NCBI GenBank assembly: GCA_963816855.1 | Contig: CAWFMA010000022.1 | Coordinates: forward strand, 153,199 to 217,198 | Direction of reading: 5' to 3' | Origin: DASTFP01 sp963816855 | GTDB taxonomy: Bacteria > Verrucomicrobiota > Verrucomicrobiia > Chthoniobacterales > Terrimicrobiaceae | Length of the DNA stretch: 64,000 nucleotides | In this document: positions 17,408 through 27,030 of the stretch, piece after piece | How positions within the stretch are numbered: the stretch's first letter is position 1 | Layout: the number at the start of each line of letters is the position of its first letter | The notes under the pieces: model-generated | Databases searched by the model: none | Seen by the model: the letters and a program-made list of their open reading frames with translations, nothing else | Told to the model about the DNA's origin: nothing | Position numbers and translations under genes: made by a program

Positions 17408-17944
17408 TTAACTGGCGGATAAACGATTAAAAAGACGCTTCAACTTTAGAGCCGCTTCTTCAAATGACCCGCTGATGGCGATGACCGACTGGGTAAGCAT
17501 AAGGTTGTCGATATCGCCGAAGTCCTCGATTTCATTTCCGTTCTTGTCCCTTGTCGCCTGGGGGGCGTCGGACCAACCGCCGGTAAAAACCTTATCGCGG
17601 TAGCCGGACAGGTCGTCCGAATAGGCGGAAACAGGTTTTCCGCGGCCGAAGGCGTAGCCCAGTTCCCAAGCGGTGCCGACATCCGCGGAGGGGCCGCGAA
17701 ACGGACTGAGATTGGCCAGAACGCCGGGGCAGGAATCGATAAGTTCGCAGTTTGTCCTGAAGATCGCCGCGGCGCTTGGGGAGGAAGGGGACTGGGCGCC
17801 CTGGGAATCCAACGGGAACACTCCGATCAAGCCGATTTCCGCCAGGAATGCCTTCCGCGTTCGGGCAATGCTCAATGGCTCGGGAAAGAAGACATCGGGG
17901 CCCGCCAGGTAGACGCGTGGCGGCGAAGGAAGCGGAGTGCGCAT
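17408..17944 (-). CDS. Nucleoside 2-deoxyribosyltransferase
   Basis: A 178-residue protein. 'RVYLAGPDVFFPEPLSIART' is the substrate-binding N-terminal motif (YLAGP). Next come 'IFRTNCELIDSCPGVLANLS' with the Asp pocket and 'PFRGPSADVGTAWELGYAFG' carrying the catalytic Glu (GTAWELGYA). The family transfers the deoxyribose moiety between bases in nucleotide salvage. Length and motifs are normal. It stands alone, divergent from nothing nearby, between the LacI gene and the Mut7-C gene. Confidence 0.85.
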   Translation of the reverse strand: MRTPLPSPPRVYLAGPDVFFPEPLSIARTRKAFLAEIGLIGVFPLDSQGAQSPSSPSAAAIFRTNCELIDSCPGVLANLSPFRGPSADVGTAWELGYAFGRGKPVSAYSDDLSGYRDKVFTGGWSDAPQATRDKNGNEIEDFGDIDNLMLTQSVIAISGSFEEAALKLKRLFNRLSAS

Positions 17945-18075
17945 CTTGGAAAGTCGCGTGAATTGGAATCTCGGCGAATGTTTCCCGCCTCGCGCAGTTC
18001 GTCTTTCCAGTTCGGCAGTTCGCCGCCGGGCGTTTCCCTGGTCTCCGCAGCCAGGAAAGCTAGTGGCCTGGTTTG

Positions 18076-18852
18076 TCAGGGCATCAGGAGTTTTGAGATT
18101 CTCTTTTTAAGTTTGTCGAAATGACTGCCCTCCCAATAAATTCGGCCGCAGTTTGGGCAGGTGCTAAACTGATCGTGGAAGCGCAGGGTGAGCGGTTCTC
18201 CGGAGAGGCGGTTGGCGACCTGTTCTTTTGTAACGGCCTCCAACAGTCCATTGCACTCCAGGCAACGGACGAAAGGTGCGATTGACCCCGGCGTCTCCTG
18301 TAATCCAAAGCGCCGCAGGATCTCTCTGGTCTGCTCTTCCGGTTGCGCCGAGCGCGGACAGTATCCGTGCTGGACGACCGAATGCATCAGCAGTCGTCGA
18401 TCCCGGGTGAGGATGGCACGGTTCTCCGCGAGCATGGTGCGAAGAAGGAAGCGATCGTCTGCCTCGCGCCGGTAGACGGTGTCCAATCCCAAAAGGCGAA
18501 GATTGCGCGCAAGTTTGCCCAGGTGACCGTCAGCGACGAAGCGCTCACAATGTCGGCCTTGCAATCGTGGGGCCAGAGGCAGGATGTCGGCCGGCGCGGG
18601 AAAACCGTAAACATCGAGGCGGGCCGGACCCGCCGCCTGCCAGAAGAGATCGACGGAAAAGGCGCTTTCCCGGTTCGAATCGAGGACCACGATCAGATCG
18701 ATTTCCGGATGCGGAACTCCGCATGCCTCGATCACGTCCTTGACGGCGGTCTTCTCCCGCAACTCACGAACTATCGGTGATGCTCCGCGACTTCCCGAAA
18801 GAAAAAAACCGGCTAGGCCCGGGTCGAAATTCAGCTGCAATCGAAAACTCAT
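18076..18852 (-). CDS. Mut7-C RNase domain protein with N-terminal ubiquitin-like domain
   Basis: A 258-residue protein. The N-terminal 85 residues ('VIEACGVPHPEIDLIVVLDS') match the Mut7-C ubiquitin-fold domain. Then comes the PIN-like Mut7-C (DUF82) domain: 'FVADGHLGKLARNLRLLGLD', 'AENRAILTRDRRLL', and a zinc ribbon CLECNG...CPNCGRIYWEGSH. The aspartates in FVADGHLG and LTRDRRLL are the family's conserved acidic residues. The Met at 18852 is chosen because upstream in-frame sequence lies inside a mobile element 17 bp away and carries no homology. It probably acts on RNA, but the substrate is unknown. Confidence 0.85.
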   Translation of the reverse strand: MSFRLQLNFDPGLAGFFLSGSRGASPIVRELREKTAVKDVIEACGVPHPEIDLIVVLDSNRESAFSVDLFWQAAGPARLDVYGFPAPADILPLAPRLQGRHCERFVADGHLGKLARNLRLLGLDTVYRREADDRFLLRTMLAENRAILTRDRRLLMHSVVQHGYCPRSAQPEEQTREILRRFGLQETPGSIAPFVRCLECNGLLEAVTKEQVANRLSGEPLTLRFHDQFSTCPNCGRIYWEGSHFDKLKKRISKLLMP

Positions 18853-18869
18853 CCAACGCAAAACCTCGC

Positions 18870-19078
18870 CTAGGAGACTGTTGAAAAACCCCCGCATGTC
18901 GCGCAATCCGGGTTGCGTCGATTTTCGGCCCTCGCGGTGTCGCCAAGCTTGTCCGTAGCGCCGCGGCTCGCGGGGAGATGGGGACCCCGCAACCCCATCA
19001 AGCCTACACTTGGCTCCTTGCGATCCTCCGAAAATTGACAGCAACGTGGCATACGCGGGTTTTTCAACAGTCTCCTAG
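18870..19078. mobile_element. 209-bp MITE-like element with perfect 22-bp terminal inverted repeats
   Basis: The ends are a perfect 22-bp inverted repeat starting CTAGGAGACTGT on the left and ending with its complement on the right. Imperfect complementarity continues inward for roughly 30 bp more (GTTGCGTCGATTTTCGG against GTTGCTGTCAATTTTCGG). Each end begins or ends with the palindrome CTAG, which could be the target site. The element encodes no transposase and sits 17 bp upstream of the Mut7-C start codon, so it may alter that gene's expression. Confidence 0.8.
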
Positions 19079-19493
19079 CTCCGGCGTGGCGCCAGGACCT
19101 TCTTGTCATAACAGGCGGCGTTCAAAGTCGTCGCGTCGATGGATGCACGCCGCTGGCGCTCTTTCGAAAAACGGCCTGCGGAAGAGCCGCCCAGCGGCCC
19201 GAATGCGCTCGCGAGAAATGCCATCTTTTCCGCCCCCCCGGACTTTCACCGGACGGGGCTATCATCCCGAGGCTATTCAGCCGGAGCGGAAAGGATGGCA
19301 CCTCTTGCGCAAACTTCCTGCCTGTTGGGCATAGCGCCCTCAAAAGCAGGGAAGGGGAACTTACCATAGTTCCCAACCTCGTCAATCCTTTCCCGGGACA
19401 AAAACCGTGGGCATTTCAGTTGGGCCCGGGTCCCGGTCCCTGAGCCGCCGGAATTCCGCTTGTCACCACTTCGCCGTGACCTATGACTCTCCA
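19079..19493. other. Intergenic region without a recognisable gene
   Basis: Only short overlapping ORFs without motifs were seen between the MITE and the DoxX gene. The DoxX promoter is presumably here. Confidence 0.45.
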
Positions 19494-19898
19494 ATGATTC
19501 TGACCTGGCTGTCGCAATATCGCGATATCGGACTGCTCTTTCTACGGCTCGGCATGGGAACGATGATGGTGTTTCACGGTTGGCCCAAGCTGGCCGGCGG
19601 GATTCATCAATGGGAAAAGCTTGGGAAGGCCATGGGAACCCTGGGCGTGAATTTCTTTCCCGGCTTTTGGGGCTTTTCTTGCGCCATGGTGCAAACGGTA
19701 GGCGGTGTGCTAATTGTTCTCGGTTTTTGTTTTCGACCGGTGACCATCCTGATGGCCTTCAACTTTGTCGTCGCCACCCTCGTCGTTTACAAGACCAGCC
19801 ATCAGTTTATCGATTGGTCCCGGCCCGCCGAAATGCTCATCCTTTTCATAAGCCTGATCTTCATCGGGGCCGGAAAGTACAGCGTGGATCGCAGCTAA
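19494..19898 (+). CDS. DoxX family membrane protein
   Basis: A 134-residue protein with four hydrophobic helices. 'DIGLLFLRLGMGTMMVFHGW' and 'FPGFWGFSCAMVQTVGGVLI' carry the DoxX G-W-P-K and E/Q-x-G-G-V-x-L-x-x-G features, followed by 'LGFCFRPVTILMAFNFVVAT' and 'EMLILFISLIFIGAGKYSVD'. The Met at 19494 begins directly before the first helix; an upstream extension is not conserved. DoxX proteins are implicated in redox homeostasis at the membrane. No partner gene is adjacent. Confidence 0.85.
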   Translation: MILTWLSQYRDIGLLFLRLGMGTMMVFHGWPKLAGGIHQWEKLGKAMGTLGVNFFPGFWGFSCAMVQTVGGVLIVLGFCFRPVTILMAFNFVVATLVVYKTSHQFIDWSRPAEMLILFISLIFIGAGKYSVDRS

Positions 19899-20025
19899 GG
19901 GGTGTCCTCCCGGGCGATGCTTCCTTTCGAATTCCCGAAGATCGGCGGACTTGTCTTTGAGGAAATGGGATCAGGCGGACTTCACTGGTCCTTTCGAGGT
20001 GCTCAGCCGCCTTCCCGGTTGATCA

Positions 20026-20607
20026 TTTCACGTCATCGGGAAAACCACAAAGCCGGTGCGAGATTTTCGCGGGCTGATCCTCACACCGACACTGAGTTTT
20101 GCGGAGTCTCCCCAGCTTGACGTTTTGCTCCTGCCCGGAGACAATGGAGTGAACGCGCTCATGGAGGACGAAGAAACTCTTTCATTTATTAGGAACCAGG
20201 CGGCGGCTTGCAGATCGTCCTCTCGGTTTGCAATGGCGCCCCGGCGTGCGGCAAAGCAGGCCTCCTGAAGGGGAGACGTGCGACAACTCATTGGGCGTCT
20301 CCACCTCCTTTCCATTTTTGGCGCCTGGCCTGTTCCAGCGCGCGTAGTTGCCGACGGTTTTCTCGTTACGGCGGCAGGCGTGACTTCGGGCCTCGACGCC
20401 GCTCTGCGCGTGGCGGCCGCGCTGCGCCGCGCCGCAACGGCCAGTAAATCCAACTCTACGTGCAACACGCGCCCGAACCGCCTTTCGATAGCGGCACTCC
20501 CGAATCCGCTCACCCAAAGATCGAAGCCTTGCGTAACTCCATGCGCGCTCTTCCCGAAGCCAGTGAAGCTATCGCGAAGCGAGCCGCGTCGAAACTGGGT
20601 TCGTAGC
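20026..20607 (+). pseudogene. DJ-1/PfpI family protein (isocyanide-hydratase-like), frameshifted
   Basis: Three frames together give a nearly complete DJ-1 protein. 'DFRGLILTPTLSFAESPQLD' and 'LLLPGDNGVNALMEDEETLS' come first. The nucleophile region 'VLSVCNGAPACGKAGLLKGR' and 'RATTHWAS' are in the second frame. 'VVADGFLVTAAGVTSGLDAA' is in the third, and the family C-terminus 'YVQHAPEPPFDSGTPESAHP' runs to a stop near 20607. The Cys of SVCNGAP is the expected catalytic residue. At least three frame changes and a missing N-terminus make it inactive. Confidence 0.82.
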
Positions 20608-20621
20608 TGAACGAGGCTCCC

Positions 20622-20873
20622 TCAAACTTCGTAGTTCTCTTGGCCGACCCTTCCATTCCAAGCGGCGTTCGAACAAGGGCGTTCAACCACCATGTATCCG
20701 CCGCCGGGATAGCTGGGATAGTAGACGTTATCGTAGTAGTAATAGTTGGTGCCGCGATAGACGCGAGTCCGGTAGCCAACCGGCAGCAAGGTCACGAGGC
20801 GTTGCGGGGCGCTTCCGATGGCGTTCGGGTGCATAACAACCTGGCTTGGTGTGGGGCGTGGCTCATAGACCAC
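20622..20873 (-). pseudogene. Tyr-rich exported protein (DUF6515-like) with stop after the signal peptide
   Basis: The open part (83 residues from GTG at 20873) contains 'HPNAIGSAPQRLVTLLPVGY' and 'YRGTNYYYYDNVYYPSYPGG' followed by 'YMVVERP'. This resembles DUF6515-type envelope proteins with a Tyr-rich 'ingested-by-membrane' motif. In the same frame upstream an ATG at 20921 gives a hydrophobic leader (MLFMAAFHLVLTT), then a TGA at 20880-20882, then the open part. A nonsense mutation appears to have separated the signal peptide from the body. Translation from GTG would give a protein lacking an export signal. Confidence 0.5.
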
Positions 20874-21095
20874 GGAGCCTCAGGTGGTCAAGACTAGGTG
20901 AAAGGCAGCCATGAAAAGCATGATTTTCAGCTCTCGGGAGTCTCTTTATTTTGAAATCGCCGACGGCGACCCCTTCGCGCGTTGTTCTCCTTGGCCTTCA
21001 TCCCTCGCTGGCCAACCGCATCAAAAGGAAAACCAAAGCGCGGACCGAGGGATTGTCGCTCGACTTTGCGTCACGAATCGCGCACTCAAGGGGCT

Positions 21096-21572
21096 ATGGA
21101 AGCTGTCTGGTGGTTGCTGACGCTGGGGCTGATGCTCCTTGGGTTGGTGGGAACCCTCGTCCCTCTGGTGCCGGGCACGATTCTCATCCTGTGCGGCGCC
21201 GTTCTGAATCATTTTGCGCTCCATTCGATCGGTTGGCGGACGTTGGCGGCCATGACATTTATGATGATTGCCGCGCAGGCTTTGGACATTGTGAGCGGCT
21301 CTCTTGGCGCCAAGTGGTTTGGAGCGACCCGCTGGGGAGCGATCGGTGGAATACTTGGCGCGCTCGTCGGACTGTTTTTTGGTTTGATCGGGATTTTTGT
21401 CGGGCCGCTACTCGGCGCGCTGATTGGCGAACTTCTCGGCGGCAAAGGTCTTCTTCCCGCGGGACGCTCATCTTGGGGAACCGTGATCGGGACGACCGCA
21501 GGGATCGTGGGGAAGTTCGGCATCGCTCTGCTGATGATCGCGTGGTTTCTAGTGGCGGCACTTTGGAAGTAA
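21096..21572 (+). CDS. DUF456 family membrane protein
   Basis: A 158-residue, very hydrophobic protein: 'LLTLGLMLLGLVGTLVPLVP', 'LAAMTFMMIAAQALDIVSGS', 'WGAIGGILGALVGLFFGLIG', 'FVGPLLGALIGELL', 'GIVGKFGIALLMIAWFLVAA'. The P-x-x-PG and G-x-x-x-G-rich helices with the central glycine zipper typify DUF456. The Met at 21096 starts just before the first helix; the longer open frame upstream is hydrophilic and not conserved. The role is unknown, although glycine-zipper proteins often assemble into small membrane oligomers. Confidence 0.85.
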   Translation: MEAVWWLLTLGLMLLGLVGTLVPLVPGTILILCGAVLNHFALHSIGWRTLAAMTFMMIAAQALDIVSGSLGAKWFGATRWGAIGGILGALVGLFFGLIGIFVGPLLGALIGELLGGKGLLPAGRSSWGTVIGTTAGIVGKFGIALLMIAWFLVAALWK

Positions 21573-21698
21573 CGTCCCGCTTCCGCGGGTCTTATTTTCA
21601 ACGTTTGGCGGCGCCCGACGCAAAATTGATCCCGGACTGGCGCAAAGAAATTTCTCGCGACTTCGGGAAGTGCGGAACTTAAGTTCTTCGCCAAGAGG

Positions 21699-22631
21699 AT
21701 GGCTACGGGATCCCAACTCGATGTCGGCGGCAGATCGGTAAAGGTGACAAATCTCGAGAAGGTCCTCTATCCCGAGACGGGCTTCACCAAAGGGGACCTG
21801 ATCAACTACTATATCCGGATTTCTCCATTCCTGCTTCCCCATCTACAGGGCCGCCCAATCACCTTGAAGCGGTACCCGGATGGCGTGAACGGCCAATATT
21901 TTTACGAGAAGAAATGCCCATCGCATCGACCCAGTTGGGTGAAAACGGCAAAGGTCGCAAAGTCGGAAGGCGGGGCGATCAACTATTGCATGCTGAATGA
22001 TCTTCCCGCTTTGGTCTGGGCTGCCAACCTTGCGGATCTTGAGTTGCACACCTTTTTGCATAAGGCGTCAGACCTCACGCGTCCGACCAGCCTCGCCTTT
22101 GATCTCGATCCGGGCCCGCCCGCGGACGTGGTCTTGTGCTCTCAAGTCGCTTTGTGGGTCAAAAAGGCCTTCGAGGCGCTCGGCATGCAGAGCTTCGCGA
22201 AAACATCCGGCTCGAAGGGCCTGCAAGTCTATGTGCCTCTCAACACGCCGACGACTTACGAGAAAACCAAAACGCTAGCCCTTACCCTCGCGCAATTGCT
22301 GGAGCGAAAATTTCCCAAAACGATCGTCTCGAAAATGCAGAGGAGTCTGCGCTCCGGAAAGGTTTTCGTCGATTGGAGCCAGAACGACGACCACAAGACC
22401 ACGGTCAACGCCTACTCGTTGCGCGCAAAGAGTCGCCCAACCGTATCAACGCCGCTTTTGTGGGACGAAGTTGCGGAAACCGTGAACCGCGGAGATTCCA
22501 AGGCTCTTGCGTTTGATTTTAATGACGTTCTCGCGAGGGTCGACAAGATGGGGGATCTCTTTGCCCCCGTCTTGGAACTTAAGCAGAAATTACCTCGCGC
22601 GAGCGCTCTGAATCGAGTCGGTATCGATTAG
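21699..22631 (+). CDS. Stand-alone LigD-type polymerase (non-homologous end joining primase/polymerase)
   Basis: A 310-residue protein, the length of an isolated LigD polymerase domain. Motifs: 'VKVTNLEKVLYPETGFTKGD', 'PITLKRYPDGVNGQYFYEKK' and the catalytic 'SLAFDLDPGP' with the two Asp. Also present are 'TSGSKGLQVYVPL' (the S-G-x-K-G-x-H motif; here Q replaces the usual H before V) and 'VFVDWSQNDDHKTTVNAYSL' with the third Asp. It would add ribonucleotides during end joining with Ku and a ligase. No Ku is in the window, and only a ligase fragment occurs at 48.8 kb. The His-to-Gln change is worth checking. Confidence 0.88.
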   Translation: MATGSQLDVGGRSVKVTNLEKVLYPETGFTKGDLINYYIRISPFLLPHLQGRPITLKRYPDGVNGQYFYEKKCPSHRPSWVKTAKVAKSEGGAINYCMLNDLPALVWAANLADLELHTFLHKASDLTRPTSLAFDLDPGPPADVVLCSQVALWVKKAFEALGMQSFAKTSGSKGLQVYVPLNTPTTYEKTKTLALTLAQLLERKFPKTIVSKMQRSLRSGKVFVDWSQNDDHKTTVNAYSLRAKSRPTVSTPLLWDEVAETVNRGDSKALAFDFNDVLARVDKMGDLFAPVLELKQKLPRASALNRVGID

Positions 22632-22710
22632 ATTTTATGCCGCCCGGCAATTTGCGAGCGTGCTTTCCCTCGCTCAACCAAGCAAAAGCAATGCGTGGCT
22701 TGTTTGCGAG

Positions 22711-22734
22711 CCGCGCCGGCTCTCCGGCCCGCGG
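22711..22734. terminator. Possible bidirectional hairpin between convergent genes
   Basis: The stem CCGCG-CCGG, loop CTCT, CCGG-CC-CGCGG lies between the stops of the convergent LigD-polymerase and GH15-like genes. There is no T-tract, so termination is only inferred from its position. Confidence 0.3.
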
Positions 22735-22736
22735 AC

Positions 22737-25700
22737 TCAGGTTTCCCCTTGCACCAGATAACGCAAAGCTTGAATGAGCCAGCTGGCCACGGCCTGAGGA
22801 GACTCCTGGTAGAAGCGTTGCCAGGCCTGTGCCTTTTGGTCTTCGTAGATCGCTTCGGCATGATCTTTCAACCAAGCCAAACGCACGGCGTGTCCGATGA
22901 CCACGTCGAGGACGAGGTGCTCCTTGAGAATCATCTCGGGATTTTGCCGAAAGAAGCCTTCCAAAACTGTAAGCGCCTCGATGGTGAGGTGACGATATTC
23001 GGGAGCGTCGATCTTGGCCAGGAGATGCTCCACGCGAAGCTCGAAATTCCTTTCTCCCGGGGTCATTTCCGACAACAAAGGCGCGCTGTCCAGGCGATTG
23101 CGCCGTTCGAGCTTGTCGCCAATGACCAAGCCACGGCAGTGTTGAAGCGTCTCCCAAACTCCAGGAAAGAACCCCGCCGGGATCTGCCCAAGAGCCCCTC
23201 CGCGCTGTCGGTGACTCAACCAGTCCTTGGCTCCGGCGGAAGCGGGCTGATGTGCTGCGGGCGGCTTTGCCTGGACAGGGTTCCAGTCCACTTCCACGCC
23301 CGTATCAACATGCAAGGCTTCCTGGCTCTTGAGCAACTCGGCCGCCTGCGCGTAATCGCGGAGAAGAGCAGATACTCGAGACTGGATCTCGGATGGCGAG
23401 AGCCCCATCAGTTTTTCATAAGCCTCATCCTGCGTAAGCCGGAACTCTTTCGCGAGTTCGGCGGTGAGCAGCAATATGAGATATCCAACCCGAAGGGTTA
23501 AGAACCCTTGCAGCAGCTGCGGCTCCATCTTGATCAGGTCGTCAAGAGCCAGCAGGATCTCCTGGGCGAGGACTCGTTCGCGCACATCCTCGCGAGAAAA
23601 CCGGGCAATGCGTTCTGCGATGCCGTCGCCAGCCATCGGTTCGGTGATCAATGAGGCCGGGGTATAAGCTTTGCCAACCAGAACTTGTTTTTGCCGCGTC
23701 AAGAGATCGGTCACCGCATCCTCGAGCCCCTCATCGAGCCACCCCCGGAGGCCGGTGATGCGGCGCAGGACGCTCCAGTGCCTGCCATAGCTGGCTTGCT
23801 CCCAGAGTTGATCCAGCAAAGTTTCCAATCGAATCGAGCCCTCTTCCGGACGCCGGGACGGGACCGCGTCCTCCCATGGGATCGACGCCTCAAGACCCAG
23901 CAGGAGCACCAGGCCCTGAAGGCATTCGGCCTGCTCGTAGAGATTGTCGCTGGCCTTAAGCCGCTCAATCAGCCGCGCGCGATCCTGTTCCGCCTCGAGC
24001 TCGACGGCGAGTTCCTCGGCCGCGCTGAGCGGAAGATTTTGGTCCGGATTGCGCTGCAGGGGCGGGACCGCCGCCGCCTCGAGGCAGGGACTCGAGCCCG
24101 CCTCGGGGATCGGCCCCACGTTGGGATCCAAAGACATCCAGTTTGCCGAAAGCATGAGTTGCCTCAAAGGGCCCAAACGCACCGCCGTCGGCCCGCAATG
24201 GCCTTCGCGCCACTCATGCAAGAGGCCCATGAGAATCTCCGCGTCGCCCGCCAAATGGCGCCGACCCAGCGGCAATACGAAGGTGGGAAGACCCTGGCCC
24301 CGCCAATGGCGCGAGAGGTAGGCGACTTCGCTGCGCAGCCGTTGCACGAAGATCGCCAGATCGAGCGCCAAATGGTCCTGGTGATCGGCCATCATCGACG
24401 GGGCAAATGCGAGCCTGCGTTCGCCGAGACGATAGAAGCGCGCAGTAGTCAAAGTGCGCAAGCGCCGCCTGCGGGCGCCCGGTCAGGCCCAAAGTTCGCG
24501 AAGCTCCCTGCGCCTCATAAAAGCAGACCAACTCCAGGGCGGGCCTGAGCTCGATCGTCTCGAGCTGGTCGACCCGGTCAACGCCAATTCCCAAACCCGC
24601 CAGCCGGGCTTGGGTTTCCGCGTCCTCCGCCAGTAGCGCGATTTGCACTGGTGACGAAGGTTTCGAACGCGGGCGATGGCGTTCGAGGGGATCGAGATCC
24701 GTTCGATCCAGAAGGCCATCCAGAAGCATTTGCGCCAGCCACCATAGGCTTTGAGCCCAAACCAAGGGAACGTTCTCGTTGGGAAGACGGGTCTGGCTCC
24801 GCGGATGCTTTCTTTCCTCTTCGATGCCCGATTCGGGAACGTAGTAAAGTTCAGGCAACAAACCGACTCCGTCGCGCTTGATTTCGAGACCCTCCAGGCG
24901 GTGCCGGTACTGACCGGCCAGATCGTCCTCCTCGCGGTAGTAGGCATCCAGGAGAAGATAAGTGAAAAACAACGGCCATTCGCACTCGATGTCCTCGAAG
25001 CGTTTTAGCTCGTCGGCTTCGTAATGCAGGCGGCTATGATCCTCCAGGATGGTCTGGTGGCCGTCGCGCAGAAATCGTTTGCAACCGTAGTTGCCCTGCA
25101 GTTGGTCGACGATCGAAGAACGGGTGCGCTCCGCGAGGTCTTCGTCGGCCACGGCGAAAGCGGGAAAGCCAATCACGGCAAGGGTCGCCGCGTCAACCTC
25201 CTTGGAAGCAGACTCGCTGGGCAGCAAACTCTCCAGCGTGATGCGGGCGCGGGCGATTTCGTCCGGGAGCACGTGCACCCGCGTACTCTGGTCACCGCGG
25301 GATCCATACAAATCAAATCCATCCAACGCTTCCAACGCCGCCAAGGCCAGCCCCACCGAACTGGCGTTGATTTCAGGATGGCCAATATTAATCTTGTTGC
25401 CCCGCTCCCACACCCCGTAGTCCGGCGTGCGGTAAGCGCGACCGATGTAATAGATCAAATTCTGGATGAAGGCCACCTCGATCGGGCTCCAGATCAGGTC
25501 AATGCCCCCGGCGATCATTTGAGCCAGAGTCAGCAAGTAGAGCGAAGTGGAATCAAGTTGAAGATGCCCCCATTTGTCGTCTTCCACCACGGGTTGGCCG
25601 GTGGAGGTATTGTATTTGGCATGGAGGGCGTCGAGGGGGTTCTGGGTATGCTTGAAGCGTTCCACCTTGGCGGCCTGGCCCATCATCGCGGCAAGCAACC

Positions 25701-25971
25701 CGCGCATCAGCCGCACCACAGCGTGCTCGAGCTCGCGGCCACGTCGATCGTCCGGCGCATGCCGGCGATATGCGAGCGCCAATCCCCAGACCGCGTAGAT
25801 GCTATAGACGTTGTCGCGCACCCAGGCGTCGGTGTAGTCGCCGTGGACAGTCACTGCGGTGCTGGCGGGGAGCAATCCGGTCACTGGATGTTGCCGGATC
25901 AGGATCACCGACTCAACCGAGTCAAAGTAACGCCGGAGCGCGTTCGGCCGCGACGTTTGATCAGAGGCCAT
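22737..25971 (-). pseudogene. GH15 / phosphorylase-kinase-regulatory-like protein, single frameshift
   Basis: Two long minus-strand frames form one protein of about 1075 residues. The N-terminal half (from ATG 25971) has 'VHGDYTDAWVRDNVYSIYAV', 'EDDKWGHLQLDSTSLYLLTL', 'TPDYGVWERGNKINIGHPEI', the glucoamylase-like core. The C-terminal half has 'FYRLGERRLAFAPSMMADHQ', 'VAYLSRHWRGQGLPTFVLPL', 'LLHEWREGHCGPTAVRLGPL'. They meet near 24470, where a GC-run indel switches frame ('LGLTGRPQ' continues as 'RLRTLTTARFYRLG'). Homologs in cyanobacteria are about 1060 residues. A single indel in a homopolymer could be a sequencing error, so function is not excluded. Confidence 0.85.
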
Positions 25972-26417
25972 TGCTAGGAATCCTGCGCCACGGGAAAATT
26001 TCTAAGGAACCAAGATGCCGGTGAGGAATGCTTAGATTCGGTGGCAAATAATTCACACAAATGCCCGGCGCCGGTGATGCAACAAGAACCATAAGCGGCC
26101 GGATTACTGATCGCCGCGGCGGAAGGAAATCGAAAAACTGCCTGCTTTCGGATGCCCACTGCCGGGCCTCAGACCGGCGCTGAATTGTTCGTTCATTGGC
26201 AAAACGATGGGCGGCGGACACCGCGATGTCAAGATTGCACGCCACGGAGATGCCGCCGGCAGTCCAACTCAATGCTGCGTTGAATCTGTCGTGACCGGCA
26301 GGAAAGGTTCGCGCTCAAGGCAACGCTGGAAAGCGCGACTGGTCTGGCTTGGTTTTTCGGCGAGAGGTATGGACAGAACGTCTCGAGCTTGAGATAGTCC
26401 TTGGAAGACCCTTTCCC
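25972..26417. other. Divergent intergenic region
   Basis: No gene was recognised between the GH15-like gene and the methyltransferase gene, which diverge from here. Short ORFs lack motifs. Promoters for both directions are expected. Confidence 0.5.
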
Positions 26418-27008
26418 GTGGACGACGTCGCCAGCAGCGGTCCGGAATTTTTCGATGTTCGGTACGCCGAGGCGAGAATGCCATGGGACTTCGGGGGAGT
26501 TCCGAATTTATTGGAGGCGTTTCTGGCGGATCGTCGCGAAGCCGGCCGTGTGCTGATTCCGGGATGTGGATCCGCCTACGAGATCGAAACGTTTTCCAAG
26601 CGGGGATGGGACGCGGTGGGGATTGATTTCAGTGCCGTCGGCGTAGCTCGGGCCCGGCAGTTGTTGGGTCCTCTCGGTTCCAAGGTGCATCACGGGGATT
26701 TTTTTGACTATCCGCTCAGCGCGCGCGGTTTTGACGCGATCTACGAGCGAGGTTTCCTGTGCAGCCTGCCTCCGGAATTCAGACGACGTTACGCCCGGAG
26801 GATGGCGAAGGTGTTGGTTCCCTCGGGCCTCCTCTTCGGTTTCTTCTTTATGGGGCCCGAAGACGAACCGCCCCCGCATCCTATTTCCCAAGACGAGCTT
26901 TTCGAACTGCTGGGCAGCTGCTTTGCAAAGCTCCAGGACAGCGAAGTGGAAGATTCCCTGCCGCTCTACGCCGGCAAGGAGCGCTGGCAAATCTGGGCTC
27001 GCAGGTAA
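26418..27008 (+). CDS. Thiopurine-methyltransferase-like SAM-dependent methyltransferase
   Basis: A 196-residue class I methyltransferase. 'FFDVRYAEARMPWDFGGVPN' is the TPMT-type N-terminus (W at the substrate entry). 'GRVLIPGCGSAYEIETFSKR' is SAM-binding motif I, 'DAVGIDFSAVGVARARQLLG' motif II, 'DAIYERGFLCSLPPEFRRRY' motif IV, and 'LFGFFFMGPEDEPPPHPISQ' the C-terminal part. GTG at 26418, preceded by GGAAG, gives the family length. The next gene starts 22 bp after its stop on the same strand, so the two are probably cotranscribed. Thiol, selenite or halide substrates are typical of the family; the real one is unknown. Confidence 0.85.
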   Translation: MDDVASSGPEFFDVRYAEARMPWDFGGVPNLLEAFLADRREAGRVLIPGCGSAYEIETFSKRGWDAVGIDFSAVGVARARQLLGPLGSKVHHGDFFDYPLSARGFDAIYERGFLCSLPPEFRRRYARRMAKVLVPSGLLFGFFFMGPEDEPPPHPISQDELFELLGSCFAKLQDSEVEDSLPLYAGKERWQIWARR

Positions 27009-27030
27009 CAGAATTCCACATCGAGAAGCA

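Noticed and set aside
18853..19044. 65-residue N-terminal extension of the Mut7-C protein
   Set aside because: It is translated from inside the MITE and upstream DNA; homology begins at the Met at 18852.
26704..27030. Longer N-terminus for the CHAT protein
   Set aside because: This part overlaps the methyltransferase gene in another frame and has no domain similarity; GTG 27031 follows the methyltransferase stop by 22 bp.
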